The position numbers were made by a program, and so were the translations under genes. A DNA stretch of 44,500 bases, from NCBI GenBank assembly GCA_014360495.1, contig JACIXR010000007.1, positions 1 through 44,500 of the forward strand, in the 5' to 3' direction. The notes under the pieces were generated by a model. It searched no databases and was not told where the DNA came from. It saw only the letters and a list, made by a program, of their open reading frames with translations. This document shows, in pieces, positions 17,122 through 26,871 of this stretch. Numbering within the stretch: the first letter of the stretch is position 1; the number at the start of each line of letters is the position of its first letter. The stretch is from a bacterium. GTDB taxonomy: Bacteria > Armatimonadota > JACIXR01.

Positions 17122-20100
17122 TTTCTGAATGGTATAAGTGAAAGATGGTTCGGTGTATTTAGTTCCTTGATAGAGCTCAACAGCGGTTAGCCCTGCTACC
17201 TTCATCCAGAAGCCCTGCCCCGTGTTGAGGGTTGTGAGGTCTACATATTTCCCTTGGGCAGGATTCCACCACTTAAGTGTGAGATTACTCAGCTGGTTAC
17301 CAAATATATCCTTTACGGCTGTATCCTTATATTCGAAGGGAAGAGCAACCATGTCAACGGCGGGGAACTGGCGGGTTATCTTGACGAGGAATGTAGCCTG
17401 TAGCGTCTCCAACACATTGCCTTTGCTGTCCTTCGTATTCACTTCAACGCTATATTGACCCAAAGTATCGGGAGATACCTGCTCGCTATAGCTTCCCGTT
17501 GTATCCGCTTGGAAATCTTTATCCGCTATCTTCACACCCTCGGGATTGGTCACCGTGATGTGCCCAGATTGTCCTGGGCGGGTTGAAATCTGAATGGTTA
17601 CCACTCCTTTAGGGTCAGCGCCTAGGTCAAGCTCTTTAGGAGTAATTGTCATCAAGGACCCTATTCTGAATTGAGGATAATCCTCCTCTTTAAGTGGAGC
17701 TTTCACATAATTATTGAATTCACGACCATCATCAGCTTCCACAAAGAACCTGTATTCTCCGGTCTCTGTGAAAACAGGGTCAACTTTGTATTCAACGCCG
17801 CTCTTATAATCTGTGGCGGCGGGGTCGACCTGGGACATCGTCTCCGTGCGATAAGCCGCCCAACTGCCATCCGGCTGTTTCTTCTCAATGGTAGCTTTGA
17901 CATATTTAGGCGCATCGTTGTTTGCATCTGAGTAAGTGGCGAAGAATGTCATAGCTATATTGGGCACGCCAACGCTTGAGCTCACAGCTATATCGGATAG
18001 TGCAGGCTTATCGTTGATATAAGGCAGTTGAACCTCGCCGTTGGCTATCAGCTTATATTCCTTGCCCGTGGGAAGCGTTATATTATAATTTGCCCCCGAG
18101 GTAGGATATCTAACGGAGTCTGTGCCATCTGACGCTTCAAGATGGAAGCTATGTAAACCTGCTCCAAGGTCGCTGCCCTTTATCTCCGCCTTATAGAGCT
18201 TACCATCGTCGGTTCTATCGTCATCCGGGTCAACAGGCTGCATATCTATAGCCTTCTTCAAATCTATGACCAGCTTTACATATGAGGGCATTTGGTTGTT
18301 GCCATCCACGAACTGAACTGTATATGTGAAGGTATCGTTTAGACCACCTATTGAAAGTCCACTACTGGGGTCAACGGGCGAGATGTATTCTGTGACCCTA
18401 CTATCGTCTTGCGATTCGTCGGGATTTTGTTTTGGAGACAGCAACTTCGGAGGTATATTAGGTATTATACGGGGTCCGAGCAGGAAAGGAAAACCTCTCT
18501 TAGCCGGCTCAGCATCCTTGGGAAGGTATAGCTCTCCACCATTATAGGTAATGTGGAAGGTATATCTGTAGCTATTTGAATAGCTCGTTGGGTCATTGGG
18601 GTCAAAGGCAAGGAGAGGATAGTTCCTTACAGCAAACTGCCCTCCACCTTCGTCTTGCATAGATAGAATTGCCACCGCCTCCCAATCGGTATTTACCTTT
18701 CGTTCAATTAACAACTCCACGCTTGGATTCTGCCCAAGCAAAGCGGGGTCAACCTTATCCAGATGGATTACCCAGCTATTAGCCACCGTTCCATTAGCGG
18801 GGTCAACCGCTCCAAATGTATGCTCAATTGCTTCCACGGGTCTGTCATCGGTTTTGCCGTCGTTTGTGGTAAATTCTGCAGCGTAATATGTCTGAGGTCC
18901 GTAGACCAACTTGGCGGTATACCAGAAGACAGTTCCATCTCTATAAAGTGTATCGGATGGGTCTTCCTGGGTCATCTTTATTGTATCAAATACCGTCCAA
19001 TTTGCTCCAGTGTCGTCCGTTTTCATTATGAACATCTTAATCCAAGCGGGAGCATCATCATCGCCATCGTAGTAAGTCACTCTCCAGGTAACTGGTATTT
19101 GAGGAGAAGGCACTCCACCTGTAGCACTTGTTAAATTGGGGTCAGCCAGGTAGGGAACCCTGTTTGTGGTTATCTCGGGTCCAGAAATATCGTAGGAGGC
19201 GGGATATCTTATCGTCGTTCCCGTTTCGGGATAATAGGGCTCGCCCCAGTCATCAGTGAACTCAAAGTGATAGCTATAAGAGCAGCGAGGGTCAAAGGGC
19301 TCCTGTGTCTCAGGGTTGAAGTATTTGGATTGGTATTGGAATGTAGCTCCCGCCGTCCAATCATTCGCTGACCCTAACCAGCTCACCCTTGCCATCTGAC
19401 ATCTACGAGTCTCCAATATCTGCCCGGTGCTTTTGTCTATCTTGTTTATCACCAAGAGAGCGAATCTCGGAGGGTCGTTGTCAGCATCCTTGTAGCTTAC
19501 CGTCCAAGTGAAGGTCGTCCCCGAGGGTCCAGATGTTGGACTAAGGGATTCTCCCCAGAGAACGGGGTCGTTGTTTACCCATGGACCGGGCAGGAAATCA
19601 CTTCCTACAGGATTATCCCAAGGGTCAGGGTTTACATCTAAATCTGGAGGATTAGGCGGTATGTCCCTCACCCAGTAGAGGGCTTTGTTGGGGTTAGAGG
19701 TTACAGGGTCGGAAGGGTCATCCTTAGGTCTCGCGGGGAACTTCGCCGTTCTCGCATAATCATTGGCATCAAAGAAGGTGGCATATTTGCCCGGTGGAAG
19801 CGTTGTTTCAAAGTAATACCACTCGCCGTTTCTGTAATCGCCATCATTCGGTGCTCCTTCATAGCGGAGCATCCAATATTCCATCCACATCCCTTTTTGA
19901 TAATCATATATTAAAACCCTCACTCTGTATGGGTCTTTGTTCTTTGGCTGAGTATATTTTACCCAGAAGCGAATCTTGGAAGAAGAAGGAACACGGCGCC
20001 ACTTATAGGGAGCTGGGCGAGGAATGGGGGAATATTCCACATATGAATTGCCATTGTTCACGCTGAGCAGAAGTTTGCCATCGGGGGCGTCGGCGGCTAT

Positions 20101-21831
20101 CTTCTCGGGAACCCAAACCTCCAATGGATTAGTCGTTATTTGAACGAGGGGTGAATCAGTGATTGGTTCCAGAGGGTCATGGTCTTTATATTTCTCGCTT
20201 CCATATTTCCAGCCAGTGTATCCATAAGTGAATCCGCCCTGTGAAAGAATTGGATAATTCCAAAGGCGGAAGGGTTTCCAACCGGGAACTTGCTCCGGAA
20301 CCTGAGCATTGGTGAATGCTGGAAAGAAGGGATAGAGTATGTAATTACAGGAGGTGGACGATTCAGGATAAAAACGAGTGTAGTCGTATCTATCATTTCC
20401 AACAAAGTCTACAGGAGTTGATGAACCCCAGGCCTGCCCTGTGTCGGGGTCAACCTGATGCCACCAGTAATAAGTTATATCGCCATCCCTGTCCATATTA
20501 TAAGGTCTTAAATCAGCGGAGGCTTCAAAATAGTAGTTTATCTCCGACTGGCTGAAGGTGAAATCCCATCCGGCGCCTTGCCCCGCACCAAATCCTGTGT
20601 CACTTCTCGTTGTAGGATAGCCAGGATTGGAATGACCGTTCGGCTCCCTATAACCGGTCTTCCCCAAATTGCCGAAGGCAACATAGTGATTGCTGAATGT
20701 TATTCCATCGCCTGACATCCCTCTTAAAATCCTCTGGGGATAAACTATGTAAGATGTATTGCCTACTGTATTAACAACATACTGGGACCCACCGTTATAG
20801 AGAACAGGCCACAAGTTCCACTCCCTTCCCTGCCCAATATAGTAGCCCAAATATTCCGTTGGGCGAACAGTGTATTTGTAAATAACGCCGTTCATATAAT
20901 CCTGCCCTGTCAGCTGGTCTATATCCTTGTTGGGGCTCTCCACTACCATAAAGTGGGGAATCCAGACGCCGGTTGCCTGCCCGGTTACAGGGTCGGAATC
21001 ATCGGACCTTGCGGATATCTCGCTGTTAGACCTGTCCTTTATCCAAACTACCGGCGTGCCAAGCCTGTTGATGGAAAGAGTTTGTATTTTGGCATTGTAA
21101 TCTCCTCCCTCATCTCGCCAGTTATCCTGCCCAGATGAATATCCACCCCCGTACCAGTTCGCTGCATCAGTGTTCACGAAGAAGCGGGGAGGCAATCCAT
21201 CCAGATGGATGTATTTTACTCTAAATGTATATGTGCAGGAAGAAGAGCCAGCATCGGGATGCCCGGGGTCAAGCGGGTCTATGGTTAGTCCTTGTCCATA
21301 TGCTCCTCCCTCAGGGAACAGCAACACCCGATTAACGCCCGTCACGACTATTTGGCGGTGTTCAGATTCCACGATGTCGGGAGGAGTGGTTGAAGTAGGA
21401 GAAGCCGAGGAGGCGATTACATACCACTCAAAGCTTTGAGGACCACCTGTTAGGGAAGCCCCAAAAGGAAGGGTGTTATGGGGGTCAGTGGGGTCATAGG
21501 AAACCCATGAGGGCAACCATGGATACGCAGTTGCACACCAAACCCCTTGCTCCCAGTTCCCACTAATCAACCACATTGGATACCTTCGTCCATTAACAAT
21601 CAATGTTGGCCACTGCCAGAAAATCTCGCCACTACCTGTCTGAAGCTCTATGAGGAAAGTAAAGCAAGTGTTAGCAGTGCCATCGGCAGCAGCATCGGCA
21701 GGCACATAAGGTGGTTCAAGCCATCCCCTCCTGCTTGGACGAACCTCGTAATTGCCAGTGTAACTTACATTAGCTAAAATCAGTCCTGCTCCGAATATCG
21801 CTAATAAGCCGATTAATATTGCCTTTTTCAT
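16159..21831 (-). CDS. Giant modular surface protein with Ig-like repeats and FlgD-type C-terminal domain
   Basis: An 1890-residue exported protein, signal peptide ~1-20. Residues ~20-700 are aromatic, Tyr/Trp/Gly-rich beta sequence of no family I recognise. Ig-like repeats recur near 770, 915, 1170 and 1300 with the pattern WTVSYKDADNDPPRF, WRVTYYDGDDDAPAWIK, FFATYSDANNDAPKYVK. The Asp-rich loops suggest calcium binding. Residues ~1490-1570 carry the VALPFEY/KWWNPAQGKY/GFWMK module. Residues ~1571-1890, including the terminal FlgD-like Ig domain ending MFNLR, are nearly identical to those of the protease at 10963-14820. No catalytic motif is seen. It probably forms or decorates the cell surface. 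It starts 16 bases after the 21848-24325 gene and has a GGGAGG site. Confidence 0.85.
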   Translation of the reverse strand: MKKAILIGLLAIFGAGLILANVSYTGNYEVRPSRRGWLEPPYVPADAAADGTANTCFTFLIELQTGSGEIFWQWPTLIVNGRRYPMWLISGNWEQGVWCATAYPWLPSWVSYDPTDPHNTLPFGASLTGGPQSFEWYVIASSASPTSTTPPDIVESEHRQIVVTGVNRVLLFPEGGAYGQGLTIDPLDPGHPDAGSSSCTYTFRVKYIHLDGLPPRFFVNTDAANWYGGGYSSGQDNWRDEGGDYNAKIQTLSINRLGTPVVWIKDRSNSEISARSDDSDPVTGQATGVWIPHFMVVESPNKDIDQLTGQDYMNGVIYKYTVRPTEYLGYYIGQGREWNLWPVLYNGGSQYVVNTVGNTSYIVYPQRILRGMSGDGITFSNHYVAFGNLGKTGYREPNGHSNPGYPTTRSDTGFGAGQGAGWDFTFSQSEINYYFEASADLRPYNMDRDGDITYYWWHQVDPDTGQAWGSSTPVDFVGNDRYDYTRFYPESSTSCNYILYPFFPAFTNAQVPEQVPGWKPFRLWNYPILSQGGFTYGYTGWKYGSEKYKDHDPLEPITDSPLVQITTNPLEVWVPEKIAADAPDGKLLLSVNNGNSYVEYSPIPRPAPYKWRRVPSSSKIRFWVKYTQPKNKDPYRVRVLIYDYQKGMWMEYWMLRYEGAPNDGDYRNGEWYYFETTLPPGKYATFFDANDYARTAKFPARPKDDPSDPVTSNPNKALYWVRDIPPNPPDLDVNPDPWDNPVGSDFLPGPWVNNDPVLWGESLSPTSGPSGTTFTWTVSYKDADNDPPRFALLVINKIDKSTGQILETRRCQMARVSWLGSANDWTAGATFQYQSKYFNPETQEPFDPRCSYSYHFEFTDDWGEPYYPETGTTIRYPASYDISGPEITTNRVPYLADPNLTSATGGVPSPQIPVTWRVTYYDGDDDAPAWIKMFIMKTDDTGANWTVFDTIKMTQEDPSDTLYRDGTVFWYTAKLVYGPQTYYAAEFTTNDGKTDDRPVEAIEHTFGAVDPANGTVANSWVIHLDKVDPALLGQNPSVELLIERKVNTDWEAVAILSMQDEGGGQFAVRNYPLLAFDPNDPTSYSNSYRYTFHITYNGGELYLPKDAEPAKRGFPFLLGPRIIPNIPPKLLSPKQNPDESQDDSRVTEYISPVDPSSGLSIGGLNDTFTYTVQFVDGNNQMPSYVKLVIDLKKAIDMQPVDPDDDRTDDGKLYKAEIKGSDLGAGLHSFHLEASDGTDSVRYPTSGANYNITLPTGKEYKLIANGEVQLPYINDKPALSDIAVSSSVGVPNIAMTFFATYSDANNDAPKYVKATIEKKQPDGSWAAYRTETMSQVDPAATDYKSGVEYKVDPVFTETGEYRFFVEADDGREFNNYVKAPLKEEDYPQFRIGSLMTITPKELDLGADPKGVVTIQISTRPGQSGHITVTNPEGVKIADKDFQADTTGSYSEQVSPDTLGQYSVEVNTKDSKGNVLETLQATFLVKITRQFPAVDMVALPFEYKDTAVKDIFGNQLSNLTLKWWNPAQGKYVDLTTLNTGQGFWMKVAGLTAVELYQGTKYTEPSFTYTIQKGWNIIGSPYTSDLDLSALTVMYGTQQLSLSEADREGLVRGYLWGYDTTTGDYILIHPALSGDNRTIKGWKGYWIKAMQDGVQLVFTPARKSVEARDLKPEGWKVQLVAQSSTGKDTCNYLGMGDSGLLSGVEEPPALSGVQLYFLRKGERLAWDVREKAERAEWDVVVEGAGEITLSWPNLSQLPKGYALYLIDGDKRINMLTSSRYVFSSDGRKELKVVYERRASALLISGLMAKATRGGVNVSFSLSDSADVKVSVKGVDGRLIKEMTRSGVAGLNSVVWDGKDAQGKPLPAGVYLLEVIARSSDGSFVRGITMFNLR

Positions 21832-21847
21832 CCAGCTATCGCCTCCC

Positions 21848-24325
21848 TCATCTTAAATTAAACATCTGAATCGCTCGGGAGAATTCACCATCAGTTCCCC
21901 TCGCCAGAACCTCAATTATGTAAATGCCCGCAGGCAAGGGGTTGCCCCTCTCGTCCTTCCCATCCCAATAGAGGCTATTCGCCCCCTCTTTCAAGCTCCT
22001 CTGCCCCAACACTTTAACCACCTTCCCTGATGCCATTGCTACCCTCGCATTCACCACCGCCTCCGCTGAGAGGCTGAATGCTATGCTCACTCCACCCCTC
22101 TGGGGAACCACCCTCAATCCTGTTATCATCGCCTTTCTATTCCCCTCCACCGCCTCTATCTTCAATATCCTCTTCCCCTCCACTTTATATGAAGAAGTAG
22201 TGCCCATATATGTTCTATTGCCGTTTTCATCAATTATATACAATCTCAATCCCTTGGGGAGCTTCTCCATTCCCTTCCAGATTATCTCCCCGCCCTGCGG
22301 AGCATTTGCCTCTATCGTCCATACCTTCTGGGCGGTTGAAGAGCGGACATCACAAGCCAAGCTCTCTCCATCCCTAACTATATTGAGATATGTGCCAACT
22401 GGTGAGGGCGGCTTCTCAATCTTCAACTCCTTGCCAACGCCGATGTAATTCGCTTCATCCTTTACATTTCCGCTTAAGAGGACTAATTGGATTAGCCAAT
22501 CAGCGCTTATATTGCGGGCAGTAGCAGTTATATCACCTACAGAAGCGCTTATTGAGCGGGCGGGGATGGATGGGAAGATTAGAGTGCAGGGAACAGCTAC
22601 CTTTATAAAATACCCCTCCCAGGGCAGTAGAGAATAAGAGCTGGAAACACTCCACTCATAGGAGCTATCTTCGGGCTTCCAATGGAAGATATAGCTTCTC
22701 AGCCAGCCTGAATTTATCGCGTCCAGCCATCCCTTAACCTGACCACCGTAGTTAACTCTTACGCTTCCCCAATCAATAGGATATACGAAGGGATTGCCGA
22801 TTTGATTCCATCCCGCATCAAGGCTTATGGAATATGGTGTTGTGCCCGATAACGGTGTGGGTGGCTGAGGTTGAGATTTGGAAACATCCACCTTAGTGGG
22901 AGTACCAACCTTCAGCCAGTAAGCCATTCCCAGTTTTATTGTCGCAAGCTGGGAATCCGTGGGATAGAAAAGATATCTATTGTCCTTTGGACTCCATCTT
23001 GCGACCTTATTCGTGATATCGCCGAGGTCGCTCAGCACTTTCTCCATGCGAGAATCCGAGAACAAATAGGGAGCGGAGAACATCATGACCCCCGAGGGAA
23101 GACGCCTCGTGAATCCAACGGGAATATCAATATACCTCGTTAAGGCTCTTCTCGGAAGTCCAGGGATATCTACAGATACTTTCAAAGGGAGTCTCCCGGA
23201 CACATCAGCAGCGATATTTATTTGCCAGACAAGCTCCGCTTGAGGGTCAGGGGCTGTGGCTGACGCGCGAGGTGGGATATCTGGGAAGGTTTTCACTTGA
23301 GTTTCACCACTAGCAAGGCTCAACCCTTCAGGTAATTCAATACTCGCTTGAGCTCCGCTTATTGTGGAGTCAACCGGATTATATAAATCGCAGAGAAGGG
23401 TGACGGAAGTAGTGCCTGCTTGCAAGGTAGCAGGAGCATAGATTGCAACGCCAGCTGGGTAAGTATAATCATTAGTGGACCAGTCAACACCTAAATAGAA
23501 AACGAATTTACGGCTTTCACCTGGCTGAATCCAACGCGGAAACCACTTGAGAACCAACCCAGCGCTTGTTGTTATTCTCGCTCCCGTTACTTGGTAATCC
23601 CATGGGTCATCTGCTCCAGAAATGGACTCGGCATTGGCTATTATCACATTTGTTGGCTTTGTTGCATCCCATTCCCCAATCGTCGCCCTTAAAATCGCTG
23701 TGGGATTGGTGAAATCATCAGAAGCTCGGACATATGAAGGCACATCCAATTGGCTGATAAGCCTTTCCCTATCTATAATCCCCAAACTTGGAACAAGAAA
23801 AAGCGTCTGTGTGGCACCGCCCACCGGCACCTCTAAATTGAGAATCTGCATAAATCCGATATTATGCGCCGTTATATCCCCATTTTTTACCGTATATTCA
23901 ACCCTTATCGCGTCCCTCACAACTGTGACTTTCTGCTTGACATTTATATTAATGGGGCGAGTATTGTCATTTCCGATTTCCGCATCTATCAGCCACTCAC
24001 CCTCTATGTCGTTAGGGCTTATGACTTCGGGTGGGCTAACAGCTGTACCATCATCACCCACCTTGTATGAAACGCCGCTTGTCTCTTGGTCTGATGAAAG
24101 CAATTCCTCTACCCTCACAATAGCCAATGTATTATCGCCATTTAGGATTTGTATTGCATCATCTGTCGTCCTATTGGGGTCTCCACCAACGGTCTCAAGC
24201 GTTATATGATGGTCATCCCCTACGGTAACCGAGACATAGCTATTAGCCAATGTTCCCTCACCCCAGGCAAGCCCCCACCCTATCATCAATGCTGCTCCCA
24301 GTGTCAGCGCTATTTTAAATTTCAT
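21848..24325 (-). CDS. Surface protein with FlgD-type C-terminal domain
   Basis: An 825-residue exported protein, signal peptide ~1-22 (MKFKIALTLGAALMIGWGLAWG). Residues ~25-300 are a beta-rich domain of no family I recognise. Residues ~300-400 resemble a CARDB/DUF11-like stalk repeat (YAPATLQAGTTSVTLLCDLY). Residues ~405-600 hold a diverged copy of the KW-P-KY / GMAYWLK / GWNQIGNP / GYFIK module found in the two larger surface proteins. The last ~85 residues form a FlgD-like Ig domain (NSLYWDGKDERGNPLPAGIY) ending MFNLR. It is the most diverged of the three CTD proteins, so the family predates the recent duplication. It lies 51 bases after the CsgG-like gene and 16 bases before the giant protein. 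The function is unknown, presumably cell-surface. Confidence 0.8.
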   Translation of the reverse strand: MKFKIALTLGAALMIGWGLAWGEGTLANSYVSVTVGDDHHITLETVGGDPNRTTDDAIQILNGDNTLAIVRVEELLSSDQETSGVSYKVGDDGTAVSPPEVISPNDIEGEWLIDAEIGNDNTRPININVKQKVTVVRDAIRVEYTVKNGDITAHNIGFMQILNLEVPVGGATQTLFLVPSLGIIDRERLISQLDVPSYVRASDDFTNPTAILRATIGEWDATKPTNVIIANAESISGADDPWDYQVTGARITTSAGLVLKWFPRWIQPGESRKFVFYLGVDWSTNDYTYPAGVAIYAPATLQAGTTSVTLLCDLYNPVDSTISGAQASIELPEGLSLASGETQVKTFPDIPPRASATAPDPQAELVWQINIAADVSGRLPLKVSVDIPGLPRRALTRYIDIPVGFTRRLPSGVMMFSAPYLFSDSRMEKVLSDLGDITNKVARWSPKDNRYLFYPTDSQLATIKLGMAYWLKVGTPTKVDVSKSQPQPPTPLSGTTPYSISLDAGWNQIGNPFVYPIDWGSVRVNYGGQVKGWLDAINSGWLRSYIFHWKPEDSSYEWSVSSSYSLLPWEGYFIKVAVPCTLIFPSIPARSISASVGDITATARNISADWLIQLVLLSGNVKDEANYIGVGKELKIEKPPSPVGTYLNIVRDGESLACDVRSSTAQKVWTIEANAPQGGEIIWKGMEKLPKGLRLYIIDENGNRTYMGTTSSYKVEGKRILKIEAVEGNRKAMITGLRVVPQRGGVSIAFSLSAEAVVNARVAMASGKVVKVLGQRSLKEGANSLYWDGKDERGNPLPAGIYIIEVLARGTDGEFSRAIQMFNLR

Positions 24326-24376
24326 AAACCTCTACCTCCCATCTTCTTCTCTCCTTTCTCGCTTTCCTCATGTTAA

Positions 24377-26170
24377 TTAAGGAGGGGAAGGAGGACCCGG
24401 CTCGATGTTTATCGTGAACCAATATCCCTTGCGGAAAACATAACCTCCTGGAGGTTTCTGGGTATCGTCTTTATTTATCGCTCCTACCCTCCAGTATAGC
24501 ACCTTCGCATTTTTAAACCTTGATAGGTCAAGGGTCAACCCCGTCTCTGGCATCAGGTCTCCTGCATTGCCTATAAGATAAAGCGGCTTGCTGCGCAATG
24601 TCTTGCTACTGTCGGAGGGGAAGCTTGGGTCTGTGGAAACCTCCACAACATACTCATTGGCACCGTCCACAGCAAGCCATTGGAATGTAACGCTATTAAG
24701 CTGGTCAACGAGGAGGGTAGTTCCATTAGCCGGTGAGGCAGGAGTTGGAGGGACGATTGGTGTATAACGCCCAAGGGGAATAGGGTCCATATAATGATAG
24801 ACTACGCGCGCCTCGCCATCGGGAGGAGCTGGAGGGCAATAAGCGTTTATCCCAATCACATAGTAATAATAGGAACGCCCAGGGATGAAGGGGGTCGTCG
24901 TGATGTCCTCTGTGTCCAAATCAGCGAGGTCATCGGAAGGGAGATATCTCGTGATTGTAGCGGGGAGCTGGAGCGAATCCTCGCAAGTGCTGGGAGGTGT
25001 CGTTCCGCCATAGAGGATGCCATTCTCAAAATAAAGGTTATTACGCCAGCTATAAATCAAGTATACATCGCTGTCAGCGGGAATAGCCCCAGGGGAAGAT
25101 GGCATAGAGGGGTTGGGAGTTCTGTAGACCATCACCGCGGCGATGTTTGTGGGATTGGGTATCTTGCGATAATCCCAGGATAGGTGGATTATCGGACTTC
25201 CTCCGGATTCATCCGCATAACAAGTACTTGGACGAGGACCAGCGGTAGCGCTTGAGCTCTTCTGCATCAATTTATAAATGCCAAAGGCTAAAAGCAAAGC
25301 GGGAAGCGTCTTCTGCAAACTCGTCTTCGCCTTCGTCTTTATCTCCTGCTCCAAGGGAGCCTTGCCAATGGGAGGAAGCTCGTAAACAATCCGCACCTTG
25401 TCTCCTCCCTGAATACCCCGAGGGGCTTCCAATATCGTCGCCGTTGAGTCCGTTAAGGTTACCTCCTTCACCTTTATCCTTCCGACTTTCTCCCCTCCAC
25501 GCAGAACCACCATCTCCATTCCCTCCTTAATTCCCTGTCGGGAGCCAGCATTAAGGAGAACCTCACTCCCCATCGTTGTGAGGATAGTGAATTCGGGAAC
25601 ACCTCTAACGGCAAAGGAAACGAACTGTTGGGCAATCTGGTAAGCAGCTTTATTTAGAGCTTCATCTACGAGAATATCAACATCTCCTGTATAATCGTAT
25701 TTTGGCGAGCTCTTACCAGTCGCTACCGCTCCGGTTATCGGCTCCTCGGTGGAGATATCAAGCATCTGGCAGGCAACCTGAACAGCCGCCTGAGTGGCGC
25801 CATTGCTGCGGGAAATAGCCACCTGAATAACCGTCCCCGTGATTACGCCGTCCAATCCCAAAGCGCGCCCAAGCCTCACCATATCCACCTTATCAAGGGG
25901 ATAGGAGAGCCCCTCAGCCTCCACTTCCCTCTCCAAATCCGCACGGGAAAGAATGGTGAAGTAATCCCCCGCGACGGTTGTCAAAGACATAGCTACAGCG
26001 TCGGCGGCACGCCTACCCACCATCTTCCCTTCGTACTTGCTCAAATTGTTGAAATCCAATATCGCCACCTCTAATATCCTTTTCTTCGCCTGCCCCTGAA
26101 GAGATGAAGTGCCCACCAACAAAGCCAAGCCAACAAACAACGCCAACAGCCAGGACTGTCTATGCCCCAT
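24377..26170 (-). CDS. Exported CsgG-domain protein with Fn3-like C-terminus
   Basis: About 597 residues from the ATG at 26170, which has GGAGGG eight bases upstream and begins a signal peptide (MGHRQSWLLALFVGLALLVG). An upstream start at 26227 is possible but would bury the signal peptide. Residues ~30-190 are a CsgG domain (VAILDFNN, FTILSRADLEREVEAEG, LGRALGLDGVITGTV). Residues ~195-275 resemble the SH3-like C-terminal domain of FlgT-type proteins (NAGSRQGIKEGMEMVVLRGG). A hydrophobic segment (LPALLLAFGIYKL) is followed by Fn3-like domains and a Pro-rich end. There is no lipobox Cys. It heads the surface-protein run, 50 bases after coaE. CsgG relatives form secretion pores or periplasmic assembly factors; here a role in exporting or anchoring its neighbours is inference. 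Confidence 0.75.
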   Translation of the reverse strand: MGHRQSWLLALFVGLALLVGTSSLQGQAKKRILEVAILDFNNLSKYEGKMVGRRAADAVAMSLTTVAGDYFTILSRADLEREVEAEGLSYPLDKVDMVRLGRALGLDGVITGTVIQVAISRSNGATQAAVQVACQMLDISTEEPITGAVATGKSSPKYDYTGDVDILVDEALNKAAYQIAQQFVSFAVRGVPEFTILTTMGSEVLLNAGSRQGIKEGMEMVVLRGGEKVGRIKVKEVTLTDSTATILEAPRGIQGGDKVRIVYELPPIGKAPLEQEIKTKAKTSLQKTLPALLLAFGIYKLMQKSSSATAGPRPSTCYADESGGSPIIHLSWDYRKIPNPTNIAAVMVYRTPNPSMPSSPGAIPADSDVYLIYSWRNNLYFENGILYGGTTPPSTCEDSLQLPATITRYLPSDDLADLDTEDITTTPFIPGRSYYYYVIGINAYCPPAPPDGEARVVYHYMDPIPLGRYTPIVPPTPASPANGTTLLVDQLNSVTFQWLAVDGANEYVVEVSTDPSFPSDSSKTLRSKPLYLIGNAGDLMPETGLTLDLSRFKNAKVLYWRVGAINKDDTQKPPGGYVFRKGYWFTINIEPGPPSPP

Positions 26171-26220
26171 TTTGCGACCCTCCTTTTTTACTATTGCGAT
26201 ATTTGTTTTCTTAGAATTGT

Positions 26221-26871
26221 CTAACAAGCTGGATGCACCTCCTGCTTGTCTTTTCTCTCTATTCTAAAACATCTCTCATTTTCTTGCAAGCAATTTTTTA
26301 AATATTTCCAAATTTTTTCTACCTCTTTTTTCGTCTCCTTGATATCTACATCCCCTCTAACAACAAAATCAGCAACCCGCAATCTCTCTTCCCAACTCGC
26401 CTGCGACCTTATCCTGGCTAATGCCTCTTCCTCGCTAAGTCCCCTTATGATTAGACGATTTAATTGGACAAAAGGTTCCGCATAAACAACAATAACCTTG
26501 TCAAACATCTTTTCACCACCACTCTCAACCAATAAAGGAACATCTACGATAACCACATCTTCTTTCATCCTCTTCATCCTTTCCTCCAATCTCTCATAAA
26601 CCAAAGGATGAATGAGGGAATTCAACTTCTTCCTCTTTTCCTCATCAAAGAAGACAATCTGTGCCAGCTTTCTCCTGTCTATCCTTCCTTTATCATCTAA
26701 TATTTCGGGTCCAAATTCTTTCACGATTCTTTTATACCCCCTATTCCCCTTCCTTGTCAAGGCTTTTGCAATCCTATCGCAGTCAAGCACCTTCGCCCCC
26801 AATTCCTTGAACATCTTCAGAACGGTTGATTTCCCGCTTGCTATCCCGCCCGTGAGCGCAACCTTAATCAC
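26221..26871 (-). CDS. coaE: Dephospho-CoA kinase
   Basis: A 216-residue cytoplasmic enzyme that phosphorylates dephospho-CoA at the 3'-ribose hydroxyl, the last step of coenzyme A synthesis. The P-loop GGIASGKST is at residues 8-16. The family segments VLDCDRIAKAL, the LNSLIHP helix, the VVDVPLLVESG strand and the RIRSQ motif near 153 are all present. The C-terminal ~20 residues extend slightly past the usual end. It starts at GTG (26871), overlapping the S1 gene by eight bases, with GGAGGAGAA inside the S1 coding end as ribosome-binding site. The pair is translationally coupled. Confidence 0.93.
   Translation of the reverse strand: MIKVALTGGIASGKSTVLKMFKELGAKVLDCDRIAKALTRKGNRGYKRIVKEFGPEILDDKGRIDRRKLAQIVFFDEEKRKKLNSLIHPLVYERLEERMKRMKEDVVIVDVPLLVESGGEKMFDKVIVVYAEPFVQLNRLIIRGLSEEEALARIRSQASWEERLRVADFVVRGDVDIKETKKEVEKIWKYLKNCLQENERCFRIERKDKQEVHPAC

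Noticed and set aside
23622-24209. 195-codon plus-strand frame inside the 825-residue surface-protein gene
   Set aside because: Lies antisense to a gene with signal peptide, conserved modules and good start; sequence is Ser/Thr/Ile-rich shadow translation with no domain.
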